Below are positions 7,608-15,142 of a stretch of 64,000 nt of DNA, piece after piece. Origin of the DNA: Halopiger djelfimassiliensis (lineage in GTDB: Archaea > Halobacteriota > Halobacteria > Halobacteriales > Natrialbaceae); NCBI RefSeq assembly GCF_000455365.1, contig NZ_HG315687.1:186001-250000 (forward strand). The letters are read 5' to 3'. The number at the start of each line of letters is the position of its first letter. The stretch's first letter is position 1. Made by a program: the position numbers and the translations under genes. The notes beneath the pieces were generated by a model. The model was given only the letters and a program-made list of their open reading frames with translations. It was not told the DNA's origin and did no database searches.

Positions 7608-8521
7608 CAGTTCACACCGTTGGTGTACTCGACGAACATCTCCTCGAGCGATGCCTCCTCGGTTCGGAAGTTCTCGACGTCGACGCCGGCTTCGTGGAGC
7701 GCGACCAGCACGGTCATTTTGGCGTCGTTCGTACACGTGACTTCGATGCGGTTCTCGTCGGGGTTCGGCCAGACGTTTTCGACGCCGTCGAGCGACTCGA
7801 GTCTCCCGACGACGTCCGTCTCGAGGTCGTCGACCGTAATCAACAGCTTCGTGCCGCCGCCGACGGACTGTCGGAGGCCGTCGATCGTATCGGTTGCGAC
7901 GACCTGTCCGTCGTACAGGATCCCGACCCGGTCACAGACGGCTTCGACCTGTTCGAGGATGTGACTCGAGAAGAAGACGGTCGCGCCGCGTTCGTTTTCC
8001 TCCCGGATGACCGTTCTGATCTGCTTGATTCCGTGGGGGTCGAGCCCGCTTGTGGGCTCGTCGAGGATGAGCAGGTCCGGTTCGCCGACGAGTGCCATTC
8101 CGAGGACGAGTCGCTGGGCCATCCCCTTCGAGTAACCGCCTGCCTTTTGATCGGCGGCGTCTCGAATGCCGACCCGCTCGAGAACCGCCATCGGTTCGGC
8201 GTCGGCCGCTTTCGCTTCGATCGCGTACTCCATGTGCTGTCGGCCCGTCAGCCGATCGTATACCGAATATCCGTCGGGGAGAACGCCCATTCGGGATTTC
8301 ACCTCGACATCGTCCTCCTGACAGTCGTGTCCGAATATCGTCGCCTGTCCGGAGTCCGGCTGGGTGAAATCGAGAAAGACGTTGATCAGCGTCGATTTAC
8401 CTGCGCCGTTGGGACCGAGAAAGCCGAAGATTTCGCCTTCGTCGACCGTCAGATCGACGCGATCGAGCGCCGTTACGGTACCGTACCGCTTGGAGACGTT
8501 CTCGACCGTTATTGCACTCAT
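7607..8521 (-). CDS. ABC transporter ATP-binding protein (ABC-2 exporter)
   Basis: A 304-residue ATPase with complete motifs: Walker A GPNGAGKST (about residues 35-43), signature YSKGMAQRL, Walker B with catalytic Glu in LLILDEPTSGLDP, and the H-switch in FFSSHILEQVE. A C-terminal domain of about 80 residues follows, as in the NosF/CcmA-like DrrA class. It energises the two permeases downstream, with which it overlaps by 1 nt. The first gene of the three, it begins 148 bp from a divergent TPR gene. Substrate cannot be deduced. Confidence 0.93.
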   Translation of the reverse strand: MSAITVENVSKRYGTVTALDRVDLTVDEGEIFGFLGPNGAGKSTLINVFLDFTQPDSGQATIFGHDCQEDDVEVKSRMGVLPDGYSVYDRLTGRQHMEYAIEAKAADAEPMAVLERVGIRDAADQKAGGYSKGMAQRLVLGMALVGEPDLLILDEPTSGLDPHGIKQIRTVIREENERGATVFFSSHILEQVEAVCDRVGILYDGQVVATDTIDGLRQSVGGGTKLLITVDDLETDVVGRLESLDGVENVWPNPDENRIEVTCTNDAKMTVLVALHEAGVDVENFRTEEASLEEMFVEYTNGVN

Positions 8522-8537
8522 ACCTGTTAGTCAATAA

Positions 8538-8574
8538 ACCATTCCTATATGTCTTTATGTTCTGATACCATTCC
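8538..8574. promoter_or_regulatory. ACCATTCC direct repeat around the ABC operon promoter
   Basis: Two exact copies of ACCATTCC (8538-8545 and 8567-8574) are spaced 29 bp start to start and bracket an AT-rich segment (TATATGTCTTTATG, 8546-8559) that is the likely TATA region for the ATPase gene starting at 8521. The same-face spacing of nearly three helical turns is compatible with a regulator site, though an 8-mer pair can also be chance. Confidence 0.35.
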
Positions 8575-8668
8575 GTTTTCCGCGGCGTCGACTGTCCCTC
8601 GGTCTCCCGCTCGGGCGGTCGATGTTCGGGTCGCAGGCCTTAACAGTCGTCACCGCCACATTCCGTTC

Positions 8669-9529
8669 ATGACTGACCGAGAGGGCGATCGCGATCACCG
8701 CTTCTCCGAAGGGGAGGGGTTCGAGGACCCCTACGACGAGTTCGATCTGGATCCGCCGGAACTGGACGTCGATCCCTCGAAGGTCGACCCGGTCGACTCG
8801 CGCGTCGTCGCCGATACGCTCGACGAACAACACGTCGGCAGCGACGAGGTCGACGCAAGCGAGTTGCTCGACGTCGGGTTGAACTACATGCAGATCAACC
8901 GGTACGAGCAGGCGACCGAAACCTTCGAGCGGGCCGCCCGGTTCGCCGAGGACGACCGCCTCGAACAGGAGGCCTGGGTCAACAAGGGCGTCGCCCACGC
9001 CGAACTCGAGGAGTACGACGAGGCGATCGGTGCCCACCGCGAGGCGATCGCGATCGACGACTCGAGCGATCACGCCGCGACCGCAGAGACGAACCTCGCG
9101 TATGCGCTCTGGGAGTTCGGCGAGACCTCGCAAGCGCTCGACCACGCCGAGCGGGCCGTCGAGATCGACGAACGGTTCGCCGAGGGCTGGTTCAACCGCG
9201 CGTTTTTCCTCTCCGAACGCGGTCTGGCCGAGGAGGCGCTTCACTGTATCGACAACGCCGTTCGGCTTGGCCTGCGTAACGCGAAGGTCCTCGAAGAGAA
9301 GGCCCACATTCTCGAGGAACTCGGCGAGTACGACGAGGCCGAGGAGATCGCCGAGGAGGCAAACGAGATGCGCGAACGGGCCGAACAGCGAGTCATGGAG
9401 GAACGGCGGGAAATGCACGGTCAGGGACCCGGCGGCGCTCAGGCCGACCTGCCCCAAGACGAGGTGGACGTCACGGAGCCGGGTCGTGAACTCGACGGCG
9501 ACCGCGATCGCGAGTGGGAACTCGAGTGA
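8669..9529 (+). CDS. Tetratricopeptide (TPR) repeat protein
   Basis: A 286-residue soluble acidic protein starting MTDREGDRDHRFSEGEGFED. After an acidic leader of about 70 residues come four to five TPR units, seen as repeating helix pairs: NYMQINRYEQATETFERAA, NKGVAHAELEEYDEAIGAHR, AYALWEFGETSQALDHAERA, NRAFFLSERGLAEEALHCID and EKAHILEELGEYDEAEEIAE, each with the W/L-G-Y-A-P-like spacing. It ends in a charged tail. TPR proteins scaffold protein complexes; no partner is evident. DUF424 follows 2 bp downstream, so the two are probably cotranscribed. The start at 8669 avoids an implausible basic extension. Confidence 0.87.
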   Translation: MTDREGDRDHRFSEGEGFEDPYDEFDLDPPELDVDPSKVDPVDSRVVADTLDEQHVGSDEVDASELLDVGLNYMQINRYEQATETFERAARFAEDDRLEQEAWVNKGVAHAELEEYDEAIGAHREAIAIDDSSDHAATAETNLAYALWEFGETSQALDHAERAVEIDERFAEGWFNRAFFLSERGLAEEALHCIDNAVRLGLRNAKVLEEKAHILEELGEYDEAEEIAEEANEMRERAEQRVMEERREMHGQGPGGAQADLPQDEVDVTEPGRELDGDRDREWELE

Positions 9530-9531
9530 GC

Positions 9532-9825
9532 ATGATCGTCAACGAACGGGAGACACAGGAAGGGTTGCTGGTCGCCGTCTGTGACGACGACGTCCTCGGG
9601 GAGACCTTCGAGGAGGGCGACCTGTCGCTGACCGTCACCGAGGAGTTCTACGGCGGCGACGAGGTCGACGAGAGCGCGGTCGTCGACAGCCTGACGCGGG
9701 CGACCGTCGCCAACATCGTCGGGACCCGGGCCGTCGAACTCGCCGTCGAGGAGGGCTTTATCGACGAAGCGAACGTACTCGAGGTCGGGCCGACGCTGCA
9801 CGCGCAGTTGCTACGGATGCAGTGA
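9532..9825 (+). CDS. DUF424 family protein
   Basis: A 97-residue protein, MIVNERETQEGLLVAVCDDD at the start. The features VLGETFEEGDLSLTVTEEFY, the central ATVANIVGTRAVELAVEEGF and the ending VGPTLHAQLLRM match the archaeal DUF424 (COG2412) pattern, a small universally archaeal protein of unknown biochemical role that is often found near translation genes. The ATG at 9532 is 2 bp after the TPR gene stop. The convergent ABC ATPase ends 7 bp beyond its stop. Confidence 0.85.
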   Translation: MIVNERETQEGLLVAVCDDDVLGETFEEGDLSLTVTEEFYGGDEVDESAVVDSLTRATVANIVGTRAVELAVEEGFIDEANVLEVGPTLHAQLLRMQ

Positions 9826-9831
9826 GCAGCG

Positions 9832-10752
9832 TCACCCTTCCGGAGGTCCCACGGGGTCGCCATCCGACTGCGGCGGCACCGGTGGCATGCGGGGTGTCGT
9901 CTCGATCACCAGATCGCGGATCGTCGCCCCCGCATCATCGAGTCCCGTCACGACCCGCGCTTTCGTCGCCGGGTCGGCGATAACGCACGTCAGCGTCCTG
10001 CCGGTCGCGCCGGTGACGGTGACGCCCGCGATCGAGTCGAGGATGTTGCGGCCCCACTCGGCGGGGTCGGCGAGCGTGAGCGTCATCGTCGCCCCCTCGC
10101 GGCGTTCTTCGACCGTCTCGACGGCGACCAGCCGTCCGTCGGCCACCACCCCGACACGGTCACAGAGCGGCCGGACGTGACCGTCCCTGTGGCTCGAGAG
10201 GACGGCCGTCGTCCCCCGCTGGACCGCGGCGGCAACGAGTGTCTGCACTTCGCGGACGCCGCGGCGATCGAGCCCGGTGAAGGGAGCATCGAGGAGGAGC
10301 AGGTCGGGATCGCCGCTCAGGGCCATCCCGACCGCGAGCCGTCGGCGTACTCCCGCGGCGTACTCGCCGACGGGCCGCGCGAGGTCGGCGGCCGAGAGCC
10401 CGATTCGCTCCCGGATCGCGTCGGGGTCGTCGTCGGCGTCCGCGGCTTCGAGCGCCGTCTCGATGTGCCGACGGCCGGAACGACTCGGCTCCATCTCGAA
10501 CGCGTCCGGGAGCACACCGACGCGCGATCTGAACGCGTCGGTCCCGTCGCCGGGATCCGTCCCCAGTACCCTTACCGTTCCCGCCGTCGGGCGAGTGACC
10601 CCCCGAAGTACGTCGATCGTGGTCGACTTTCCTGCGCCGTTCGGGCCCAGCAAGCCGAACGCTTCGCCGTTCTCGATACGGAGATCGAGGTCGTCGACGG
10701 CGATGTGATCGCCGTACCGTTTCGTCAAACCGCTCGTCTCGATTGCGGGCAT
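9832..10752 (-). CDS. Solitary ABC ATPase lacking the Walker B catalytic glutamate
   Basis: A 306-residue DrrA/CcmA-type ATPase. Walker A is intact (GPNGAGKST, residues 36-44), as is the His switch (AVLSSHRDG), but two motifs deviate. The signature loop reads EYAAGVRRRL instead of (L/Y)SGGQ/SKG, and Walker B reads LLLLDAPFTGLD, with Ala156 where the catalytic Glu should follow Asp155. A C-terminal domain of about 80 residues with VTVTGATGRTLTCVI follows. No permease is adjacent. The start MPAIETSGLTKRYG at 10752 is supported by a TTATC element 29 bp upstream. Slow hydrolysis or a switch-like, ATP-clamped role is inferred from the missing Glu. Divergent from the HTH/membrane operon. Confidence 0.85.
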   Translation of the reverse strand: MPAIETSGLTKRYGDHIAVDDLDLRIENGEAFGLLGPNGAGKSTTIDVLRGVTRPTAGTVRVLGTDPGDGTDAFRSRVGVLPDAFEMEPSRSGRRHIETALEAADADDDPDAIRERIGLSAADLARPVGEYAAGVRRRLAVGMALSGDPDLLLLDAPFTGLDRRGVREVQTLVAAAVQRGTTAVLSSHRDGHVRPLCDRVGVVADGRLVAVETVEERREGATMTLTLADPAEWGRNILDSIAGVTVTGATGRTLTCVIADPATKARVVTGLDDAGATIRDLVIETTPRMPPVPPQSDGDPVGPPEG

Positions 10753-10789
10753 CGTCGTCCCGTTGCGCCGACGGGACCGATAACCAGCC

Positions 10790-10818
10790 CCCACGGTTTC
10801 ACGGCCGGAAACTGTGGG
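10790..10818. promoter_or_regulatory. 29-bp dyad between divergent promoters (candidate operator)
   Basis: Arms CCCACGGTTTC (10790-10800) and GAAACTGTGGG (10808-10818) are inverted repeats of 11 bp with a single mismatch and a 7-bp spacer. The dyad abuts the plus-strand TATA box at 10821 (BRE position) and lies just upstream of the minus-strand TTATC element (10779-10783) of the ABC ATPase. It is thus placed to serve both promoters. The obvious candidate ligand is the HTH protein encoded immediately downstream. Confidence 0.6.
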
Positions 10819-10820
10819 AT

Positions 10821-10830
10821 CTTTTATATC
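10821..10830 (+). promoter_or_regulatory. TATA box of the HTH/membrane operon
   Basis: CTTTTATATC is centred 27 bp before the ATG at 10853, the ideal spacing for a leaderless haloarchaeal transcript. This decides the start over an in-frame ATG 39 bp further upstream. Confidence 0.75.
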
Positions 10831-10852
10831 AGCTATCCGTACGAACGAGCGA

Positions 10853-11194
10853 ATGACCGACGATGAGGATCGAGAACTGCTCGCGTTGCTCGACGACGAG
10901 TACGCACGCCGCATCCTCATCGCGGCCAGCGAGGAACCGATGTCCGTCGAGCGCCTCACCGACTACTGTGATGCGTCGCCGCCGACGATCTACCGGCGGA
11001 TCGACCGGCTCACCGAACAGGGGTTTCTCGACGAGTATCAGGAGCTCGATCCCGATGGACACCACTACAAGACCTACAGCACTCGCCTCGAGCGCGTGGC
11101 GATCGAGATCGCCGACGGCTCGATGGAGACCGACGTGTATCGACGCGACGAGGACCCCGCGGATCGGTTCACGCGACTTTTCGAGGACCTGTGA
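10853..11194 (+). CDS. ArsR-like winged helix-turn-helix regulator
   Basis: A 113-residue protein starting MTDDEDRELLALLDDEYARR. The wHTH is the usual haloarchaeal ArsR-type: helix ARRILIAASEEPMSVERL, turn and recognition helix CDASPPTIYRRIDRLTEQG, and wing FLDEYQELDPDGHHYKTY. No metal-binding Cys pair of classical ArsR is seen (single Cys in DYCDAS), so the ligand is unknown. It overlaps the next gene by 4 nt (GTGA). Start chosen by the TATA box at 10821. Its position heading an operon of membrane proteins and facing a dyad suggests autoregulation and control of the divergent ABC ATPase. Confidence 0.85.
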   Translation: MTDDEDRELLALLDDEYARRILIAASEEPMSVERLTDYCDASPPTIYRRIDRLTEQGFLDEYQELDPDGHHYKTYSTRLERVAIEIADGSMETDVYRRDEDPADRFTRLFEDL

Positions 11195-11517
11195 TCACGA
11201 TGGTCGGATTCCCACTTCAGGCCGTCTCGGGCGACACGCCGGTTGTCGCGGTCGCCGTCTTCCTCGGACAGGCGACCGCGTTCGTCCTCGCCTGCTGGAT
11301 CGCGAAGCGTTCCTACGACGGGTATCGGGACGCTCACCGACGGCCGTTGCTCTGGCTGGCGCTGGGGATCACGCTGCTTGCCGCGGTGCCGACCGGCGTT
11401 CGATTCCTGCTCCCGACGCTTCTCGGGGCGTCCTCGTTGACGACGACCGTGTTCGCGACCGCGAGCGAGATCGTCGGCCTCGCGGCGATCCTCTATACCG
11501 TCTACGGTCGCCCGTGA
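11191..11517 (+). CDS. Small four-TM-type membrane protein (DUF7521-like), copy 1
   Basis: A 108-residue protein with GTG at 11191 overlapping the HTH stop (GTGA); an ATG three codons later is the alternative start. Three hydrophobic spans are clear: TPVVAVAVFLGQATAFVLACW, PLLWLALGITLLAAVPTGVRF and TTTVFATASEIVGLAAILYT, with a conserved-looking cytoplasmic AKRSYDGYRDAHRRP loop. It is paralogous to the next gene (shared A.RGY/D..R.PL..L..G..LL..VP), and resembles the haloarchaeal DUF7521 family as I recall it. Role unknown; it probably works with the flanking paralog and the sensor-domain protein. Confidence 0.75.
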   Translation: MITMVGFPLQAVSGDTPVVAVAVFLGQATAFVLACWIAKRSYDGYRDAHRRPLLWLALGITLLAAVPTGVRFLLPTLLGASSLTTTVFATASEIVGLAAILYTVYGRP

Positions 11518-11545
11518 TTCGCCCCGATCGAACGAGGTGGCGGCG

Positions 11546-11884
11546 ATGACCGCGGGCGTCGGTACCGTCGCTCCCGTTCTCGAGACGACGGCGTTCGGAC
11601 TCGACGAGGCGACGACGATCTTTTTCATCGGGCTGACAAGCGCTGCGCTCGGAACGATCGTCACGTGGACGGCCTACCGTGGGTACGCTCGCAACGACAG
11701 CCGGCCGATGCTGTTTCTCGGTACCGGCGTCGCGTTGCTCACGGTCGTTCCGTTCGTGCTCTCGCATGCGGTCGATCGACTCCTCGAGGTGGCCGACGCG
11801 ACGGTGTTGCTCGTCGTCACCGCCTGTCACCTGCTCGGACTGCTCGCGATCGTTCGCTCGTTCAGGAGGCCCGGTTCAGAATAA
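11546..11884 (+). CDS. Small membrane protein (DUF7521-like), copy 2
   Basis: A 112-residue protein starting MTAGVGTVAPVLETTAFGLD at ATG 11546. A Shine-Dalgarno-like GAGGTGG six bases upstream decides this start. Hydrophobic spans: TIFFIGLTSAALGTIVTWTAY, PMLFLGTGVALLTVVPFVLSH and ATVLLVVTACHLLGLLAIVRS; the loop YRGYARNDSRP matches copy 1. The stop TAA overlaps the next ATG by 1 nt (TAATG). The duplicate pair suggests a heteromeric membrane complex. No catalytic residues are evident. Confidence 0.77.
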   Translation: MTAGVGTVAPVLETTAFGLDEATTIFFIGLTSAALGTIVTWTAYRGYARNDSRPMLFLGTGVALLTVVPFVLSHAVDRLLEVADATVLLVVTACHLLGLLAIVRSFRRPGSE

Positions 11885-12744
11885 TGTCGAGTATGTCACC
11901 CGCACATTCCACAGCCGACGCGGTTCTTGCACGTATCGTGGCGTGGCTGCGCTGGTTTTTCGGCGTCGCCGTTCGCGAACGAACCTACGGTACCCTCGCG
12001 TATCTCTTGGTAGCGTTTCCGCTGGGACTCGGCTACTTCATACTCCTCGTGATCGGAGTCAGCCTCCCGCTTGGATTCGCGTTTGCGCTCGTCGATATGG
12101 CGGTTTCGTCCCCTATCGCGCTGCTCATCGCCGGGATTCCGATCCTCCTGCTCATGATCGTCGTCGGAATCCCGCTCGTTCTGTGGGTGCTTGTGTTGAC
12201 GATCGAACTGGCCGCCCTCGAGCGGGTCCTCGCCGAGCGGTTGCTCGGGGCCGACATTTCGACGTCCGAGCCGGCCCGGACGTTCCGCGAGCGGGCGCGA
12301 CGTCTCGTTCTCGACCGGGGGACGTGGAAGGGGATCGGCTATCTGTTCAGCAAGTTCGTCCTCGGGGTCGTCTCGCTGATCGCCCTCATTGTCGGGGTCG
12401 CGTTCACGTACGTACTGGTCGCCGCACCGCTTCATTATCGGAACCGATCCGTCGGGATCCACGTTGCCGGGCCGATCGAGTTCGTCCCGGAACTGACGTA
12501 CCGACACGACGGCTGGGCCGTCGATGTCGTGTCCTCGACGACGCTCTCGATCGCCGACGGCGAACTGATCTCGCTGTACGTCGATTCGTTCGCGTCGGCG
12601 TTGGTCGTTTCGGCGGTCGGCGTTCTGGTCGGGCTCGTCGTGCTCCACCTGTTCAACGCCCTCGGGTGGCTGTATGCACGCTATACGGAACTCCTTTTGC
12701 GCGGGACGCAGCCGTCGCTCTTCCGTGAACCGCCGACGCAGTGA
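11884..12744 (+). CDS. Membrane protein with putative sensor domain
   Basis: A 286-residue polytopic protein. After a short N-terminus comes RERTYGTLAYLLVAFPLGLG, the hallmark opening of the 'putative sensor' domain (PF13796 type) that precedes histidine kinases in actinobacteria. Here it stands alone without a kinase. Hydrophobic hairpins lie at about residues 37-65 and 75-110 and again around 150-185. An exported-looking stretch (FVPELTYRHDGWAVDVVSST) and a final TM (ALVVSAVGVLVGLVVLHLF) follow. Being the last gene of the HTH operon, it may pass an envelope signal to the HTH protein. This is inference. Confidence 0.75.
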   Translation: MSSMSPAHSTADAVLARIVAWLRWFFGVAVRERTYGTLAYLLVAFPLGLGYFILLVIGVSLPLGFAFALVDMAVSSPIALLIAGIPILLLMIVVGIPLVLWVLVLTIELAALERVLAERLLGADISTSEPARTFRERARRLVLDRGTWKGIGYLFSKFVLGVVSLIALIVGVAFTYVLVAAPLHYRNRSVGIHVAGPIEFVPELTYRHDGWAVDVVSSTTLSIADGELISLYVDSFASALVVSAVGVLVGLVVLHLFNALGWLYARYTELLLRGTQPSLFREPPTQ

Positions 12745-12864
12745 CCCGGCGCTTCCGATCGCCGCGGCCGAACCGGCAATTCGAACCGCGCGGCCGGGAT
12801 ACCGGAAAACCGCGCCGTCGACGGACCGAAGAAGTGTTTTGTATGGGGTTCCTGCTAGTGCGTA

Positions 12865-14109
12865 ATGAGCCACCAGAACCTCGAGACGCTCGACGCCGAG
12901 GCCATCCGCGAGGAGTTTCCGATCCTCCAGCGGGAGTTCGACGGCCAGCAGGTCGTCTACCTCGACAACGCGGCGACGACCCAGACCCCGGAGCCGGTCA
13001 TCGACGCGATGAGCGACTACTACCGCGAGTACAACGCGAACGTCCACCGGGGCATCCACCACCTCAGCCAGGAGGCCTCGATCGCCTACGAGGAGGCCCA
13101 CGACCGCGTCGCGGAGTTCATCGGTGCCGCGGGCCGCGAGGAAGTGATCTTCACGAAGAACACGACCGAAGCCGAAAACCTCGTGGCCTACTCGTGGGGA
13201 CTGAACGAGCTCGGTCCCGGCGACGAGGTCGTCCTCACCGAGATGGAACACCACGCCTCGCTGGTCACGTGGCAACAGATCGGCAAGCGCACCGGGGCGG
13301 ACGTCAAGTACATCCGCATCGACGAGGACGGCCGTCTCGATATGGATCACGCCCGCGAGCTCATCACCGACGATACCGCGATGCTCTCGGCGGTCCACGT
13401 CTCGAACACGCTCGGCACCGTCAACCCCGTCTCCGAACTGGTCGATATCGCCCACGACCACGACGCGCTGGCGTTTATCGACGGCGCACAGGCCGTCCCC
13501 AACCGGCCCGTCGACGTCGAGGCCATCGATGCCGACTTCTACGCCTTCTCCGGGCACAAGATGGCCGGTCCGACCGGCATCGGTGCCCTCTACGGCAAGC
13601 AGCACCTGCTCGAGGCCATGCAGCCGTACCTCTACGGCGGCGGGATGATCCGCAAGGTCACTTTCGAGGACTCCACCTGGGACGATCTCCCCTGGAAGTT
13701 CGAACCCGGCACGCCCCAGATCGCCGAAGCCGTCGGTCTCGTCGCGGCGATCGACTGGCTCGAGGACATCGGCATGGAGCGGATTCGGACCCACGAGGAG
13801 GAGATCGCCCGCTACGCCTACGAACGGCTCGAAGCCGAGGACGACGTCGAGATCTACGGCCCCGAGCCCGGACCGGACCGGGGCGGCCTCGTCGGGTTCA
13901 ACCTCGAGGGCGTCCACGCCCACGACCTCGCGTCGATCATGAACGATCACGCGGTCGCGATCCGCGCCGGCGACCACTGTACCCAGCCCCTCCACGACAA
14001 ACTGGGCGTGTCGGCCTCGGCTCGCGCGTCGTTTTACGTCTACAACACGCGCGAGGAAGTCGACAAGCTGATCGCGGCCCTCGACGACGCTCGCGAGCTG
14101 TTCGCGTAA
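12865..14109 (+). CDS. sufS: Cysteine desulfurase SufS
   Basis: A 414-residue PLP enzyme that removes sulfur from cysteine for Fe-S cluster assembly. It starts MSHQNLETLDAEAIREEFPI and shows YLDNAATTQTP, HRGIHHLS, the PLP-binding lysine in AFSGHKMAGPTGIG (near residue 232) and the active-site loop RAGDHCTQP with Cys372, the class II (SufS/CsdA) arrangement. Length is standard. It is transcribed alone, but the SufU-type scaffold lies 1.5 kb downstream on the same strand, and the two are expected to function together. No sufBCD genes are in the window. Confidence 0.96.
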   Translation: MSHQNLETLDAEAIREEFPILQREFDGQQVVYLDNAATTQTPEPVIDAMSDYYREYNANVHRGIHHLSQEASIAYEEAHDRVAEFIGAAGREEVIFTKNTTEAENLVAYSWGLNELGPGDEVVLTEMEHHASLVTWQQIGKRTGADVKYIRIDEDGRLDMDHARELITDDTAMLSAVHVSNTLGTVNPVSELVDIAHDHDALAFIDGAQAVPNRPVDVEAIDADFYAFSGHKMAGPTGIGALYGKQHLLEAMQPYLYGGGMIRKVTFEDSTWDDLPWKFEPGTPQIAEAVGLVAAIDWLEDIGMERIRTHEEEIARYAYERLEAEDDVEIYGPEPGPDRGGLVGFNLEGVHAHDLASIMNDHAVAIRAGDHCTQPLHDKLGVSASARASFYVYNTREEVDKLIAALDDARELFA

Positions 14110-14179
14110 TCGATCCGCGAACGGCGACATCGCGTTGTTTCTCGATATCGGGCGCTCGAGCGAGCACCGAAGTGACGAG

Positions 14180-14347
14180 TCAGGAGGAGTTAGCGGTGGT
14201 CCCGCCGGCCGTTCCGGTGTTCAGTACCGTTGCGATACCGGCTCCGAGAAGGACGCCGACGACCACCTGTCCGTAGACGAGATACGGAAGCGGATCGTGC
14301 AACGTGAACGCCGTCGTCAGTACTATCTCTTTTCCGCTCTTTTCCAT
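14180..14347 (-). CDS. Possible 55-residue single-pass membrane protein
   Basis: ATG at 14347 opens a 55-residue reading frame, MEKSGKEIVLTTAFTLHDPL at the start, followed by one hydrophobic span (YLVYGQVVVGVLLGAGIATVL) and a Thr/Gly-rich tail. The hydrophobic character makes chance less likely than for the many Arg-rich shadow frames here. A TTATCTA element about 21 bp upstream is a weak promoter candidate. It is convergent with sufS. No homolog is recognised. Confidence 0.45.
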   Translation of the reverse strand: MEKSGKEIVLTTAFTLHDPLPYLVYGQVVVGVLLGAGIATVLNTGTAGGTTANSS

Positions 14348-14446
14348 AGGTCGTATTCTTGGATAGATAACATCAATCTCCTCGATATCGGGCGAACCGC
14401 GTTCGAGGTCGGCGCGTTTATGTCCGATCGATGAAATCCGACGACT

Positions 14447-15082
14447 ATGCTCGAGACAGTTCGCACGCGTGCCCGCCAGTACTTCGGGGACGCCTCGCCG
14501 GCCCACGACTGGCACCACGTCGAGCGGGTCGAGACGCTCGCCGAGACGCTGGTCGACCGACACCCCAGCAAGGGGATCGACGACCGCGTGGTGACGCTTG
14601 CCGTGTACCTCCACGACGTCGGCCGCGAGCGGGAAGACCGCGGCGCGATCGACGACCACGCGACGTGGGGAGCACGGGAGGCCGGTCGAATCCTCGAAGA
14701 CGTCGACGCCGACCGGGAGACGATCGATCGCGTCCAGCACTGTGTTCGCGCACATCGGTACTCGAACGACGTCGATCCCGAGACGCTCGAGGCGAAACTC
14801 GTCAGCGACGCGGACAACCTCGACGCGCTCGGCGCGGTCGGGATCGCTCGCGTGTTCGCGTACGGCGGCGAACTCGGCCAGCCGATGTACGATCCCGCGG
14901 TCCCGGTCGCCGACGACGAGACGATCGCCGGCGCGACACAGTACAATCACGTCCACAAGAAGATCCTCGACCTCCCCGAGCGCATGTACACCGACGTCGG
15001 CAGGGAACTCGCGGCGGAACGTGCGGCGTTCGTTCGGGAATTCCTCGAGCGGTTCGACGGGGAAGTAGCCGGGGACCGCTGA
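14447..15082 (+). CDS. HD domain phosphohydrolase
   Basis: A 211-residue protein with the HD-domain metal ligands laid out as in YedJ/RpgF-type hydrolases: H20 and H23-H24 in SPAHDWHHVERV, H56-D57 in AVYLHDVGRE, then DDHATWGA and SDADNLDALGAVGIAR, where Asp completes the site. Such enzymes hydrolyse phosphomonoesters, nucleotides or phosphodiesters; the substrate is not predictable. It starts MLETVRTRARQYFGDASPAH. No operon partner is evident, as the next gene has its own leader. Confidence 0.88.
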   Translation: MLETVRTRARQYFGDASPAHDWHHVERVETLAETLVDRHPSKGIDDRVVTLAVYLHDVGREREDRGAIDDHATWGAREAGRILEDVDADRETIDRVQHCVRAHRYSNDVDPETLEAKLVSDADNLDALGAVGIARVFAYGGELGQPMYDPAVPVADDETIAGATQYNHVHKKILDLPERMYTDVGRELAAERAAFVREFLERFDGEVAGDR

Positions 15083-15142
15083 GTGACCGATCGGCCGCGC
15101 GCCGACGGAGGCATCGGCCCCTTCTGAAACAACAACAAACCC

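Noticed and set aside
7607-8521. NosF/NosY-type assignment (nitrous oxide reductase maturation)
   Set aside because: The motifs fit only the broad ABC-2 class; no nosZ, nosD or copper-centre genes are in the window.
11896-14130. 744-codon minus-strand frame over the sensor and sufS genes
   Set aside because: It is antisense to two well-supported genes, with no recognisable motif and typical shadow composition.
14180-14956. 258-codon minus-strand frame antisense to the HD gene
   Set aside because: Only its last 55 codons lie outside the HD gene and look like a membrane peptide; the rest is shadow. The short form is listed separately with low confidence.
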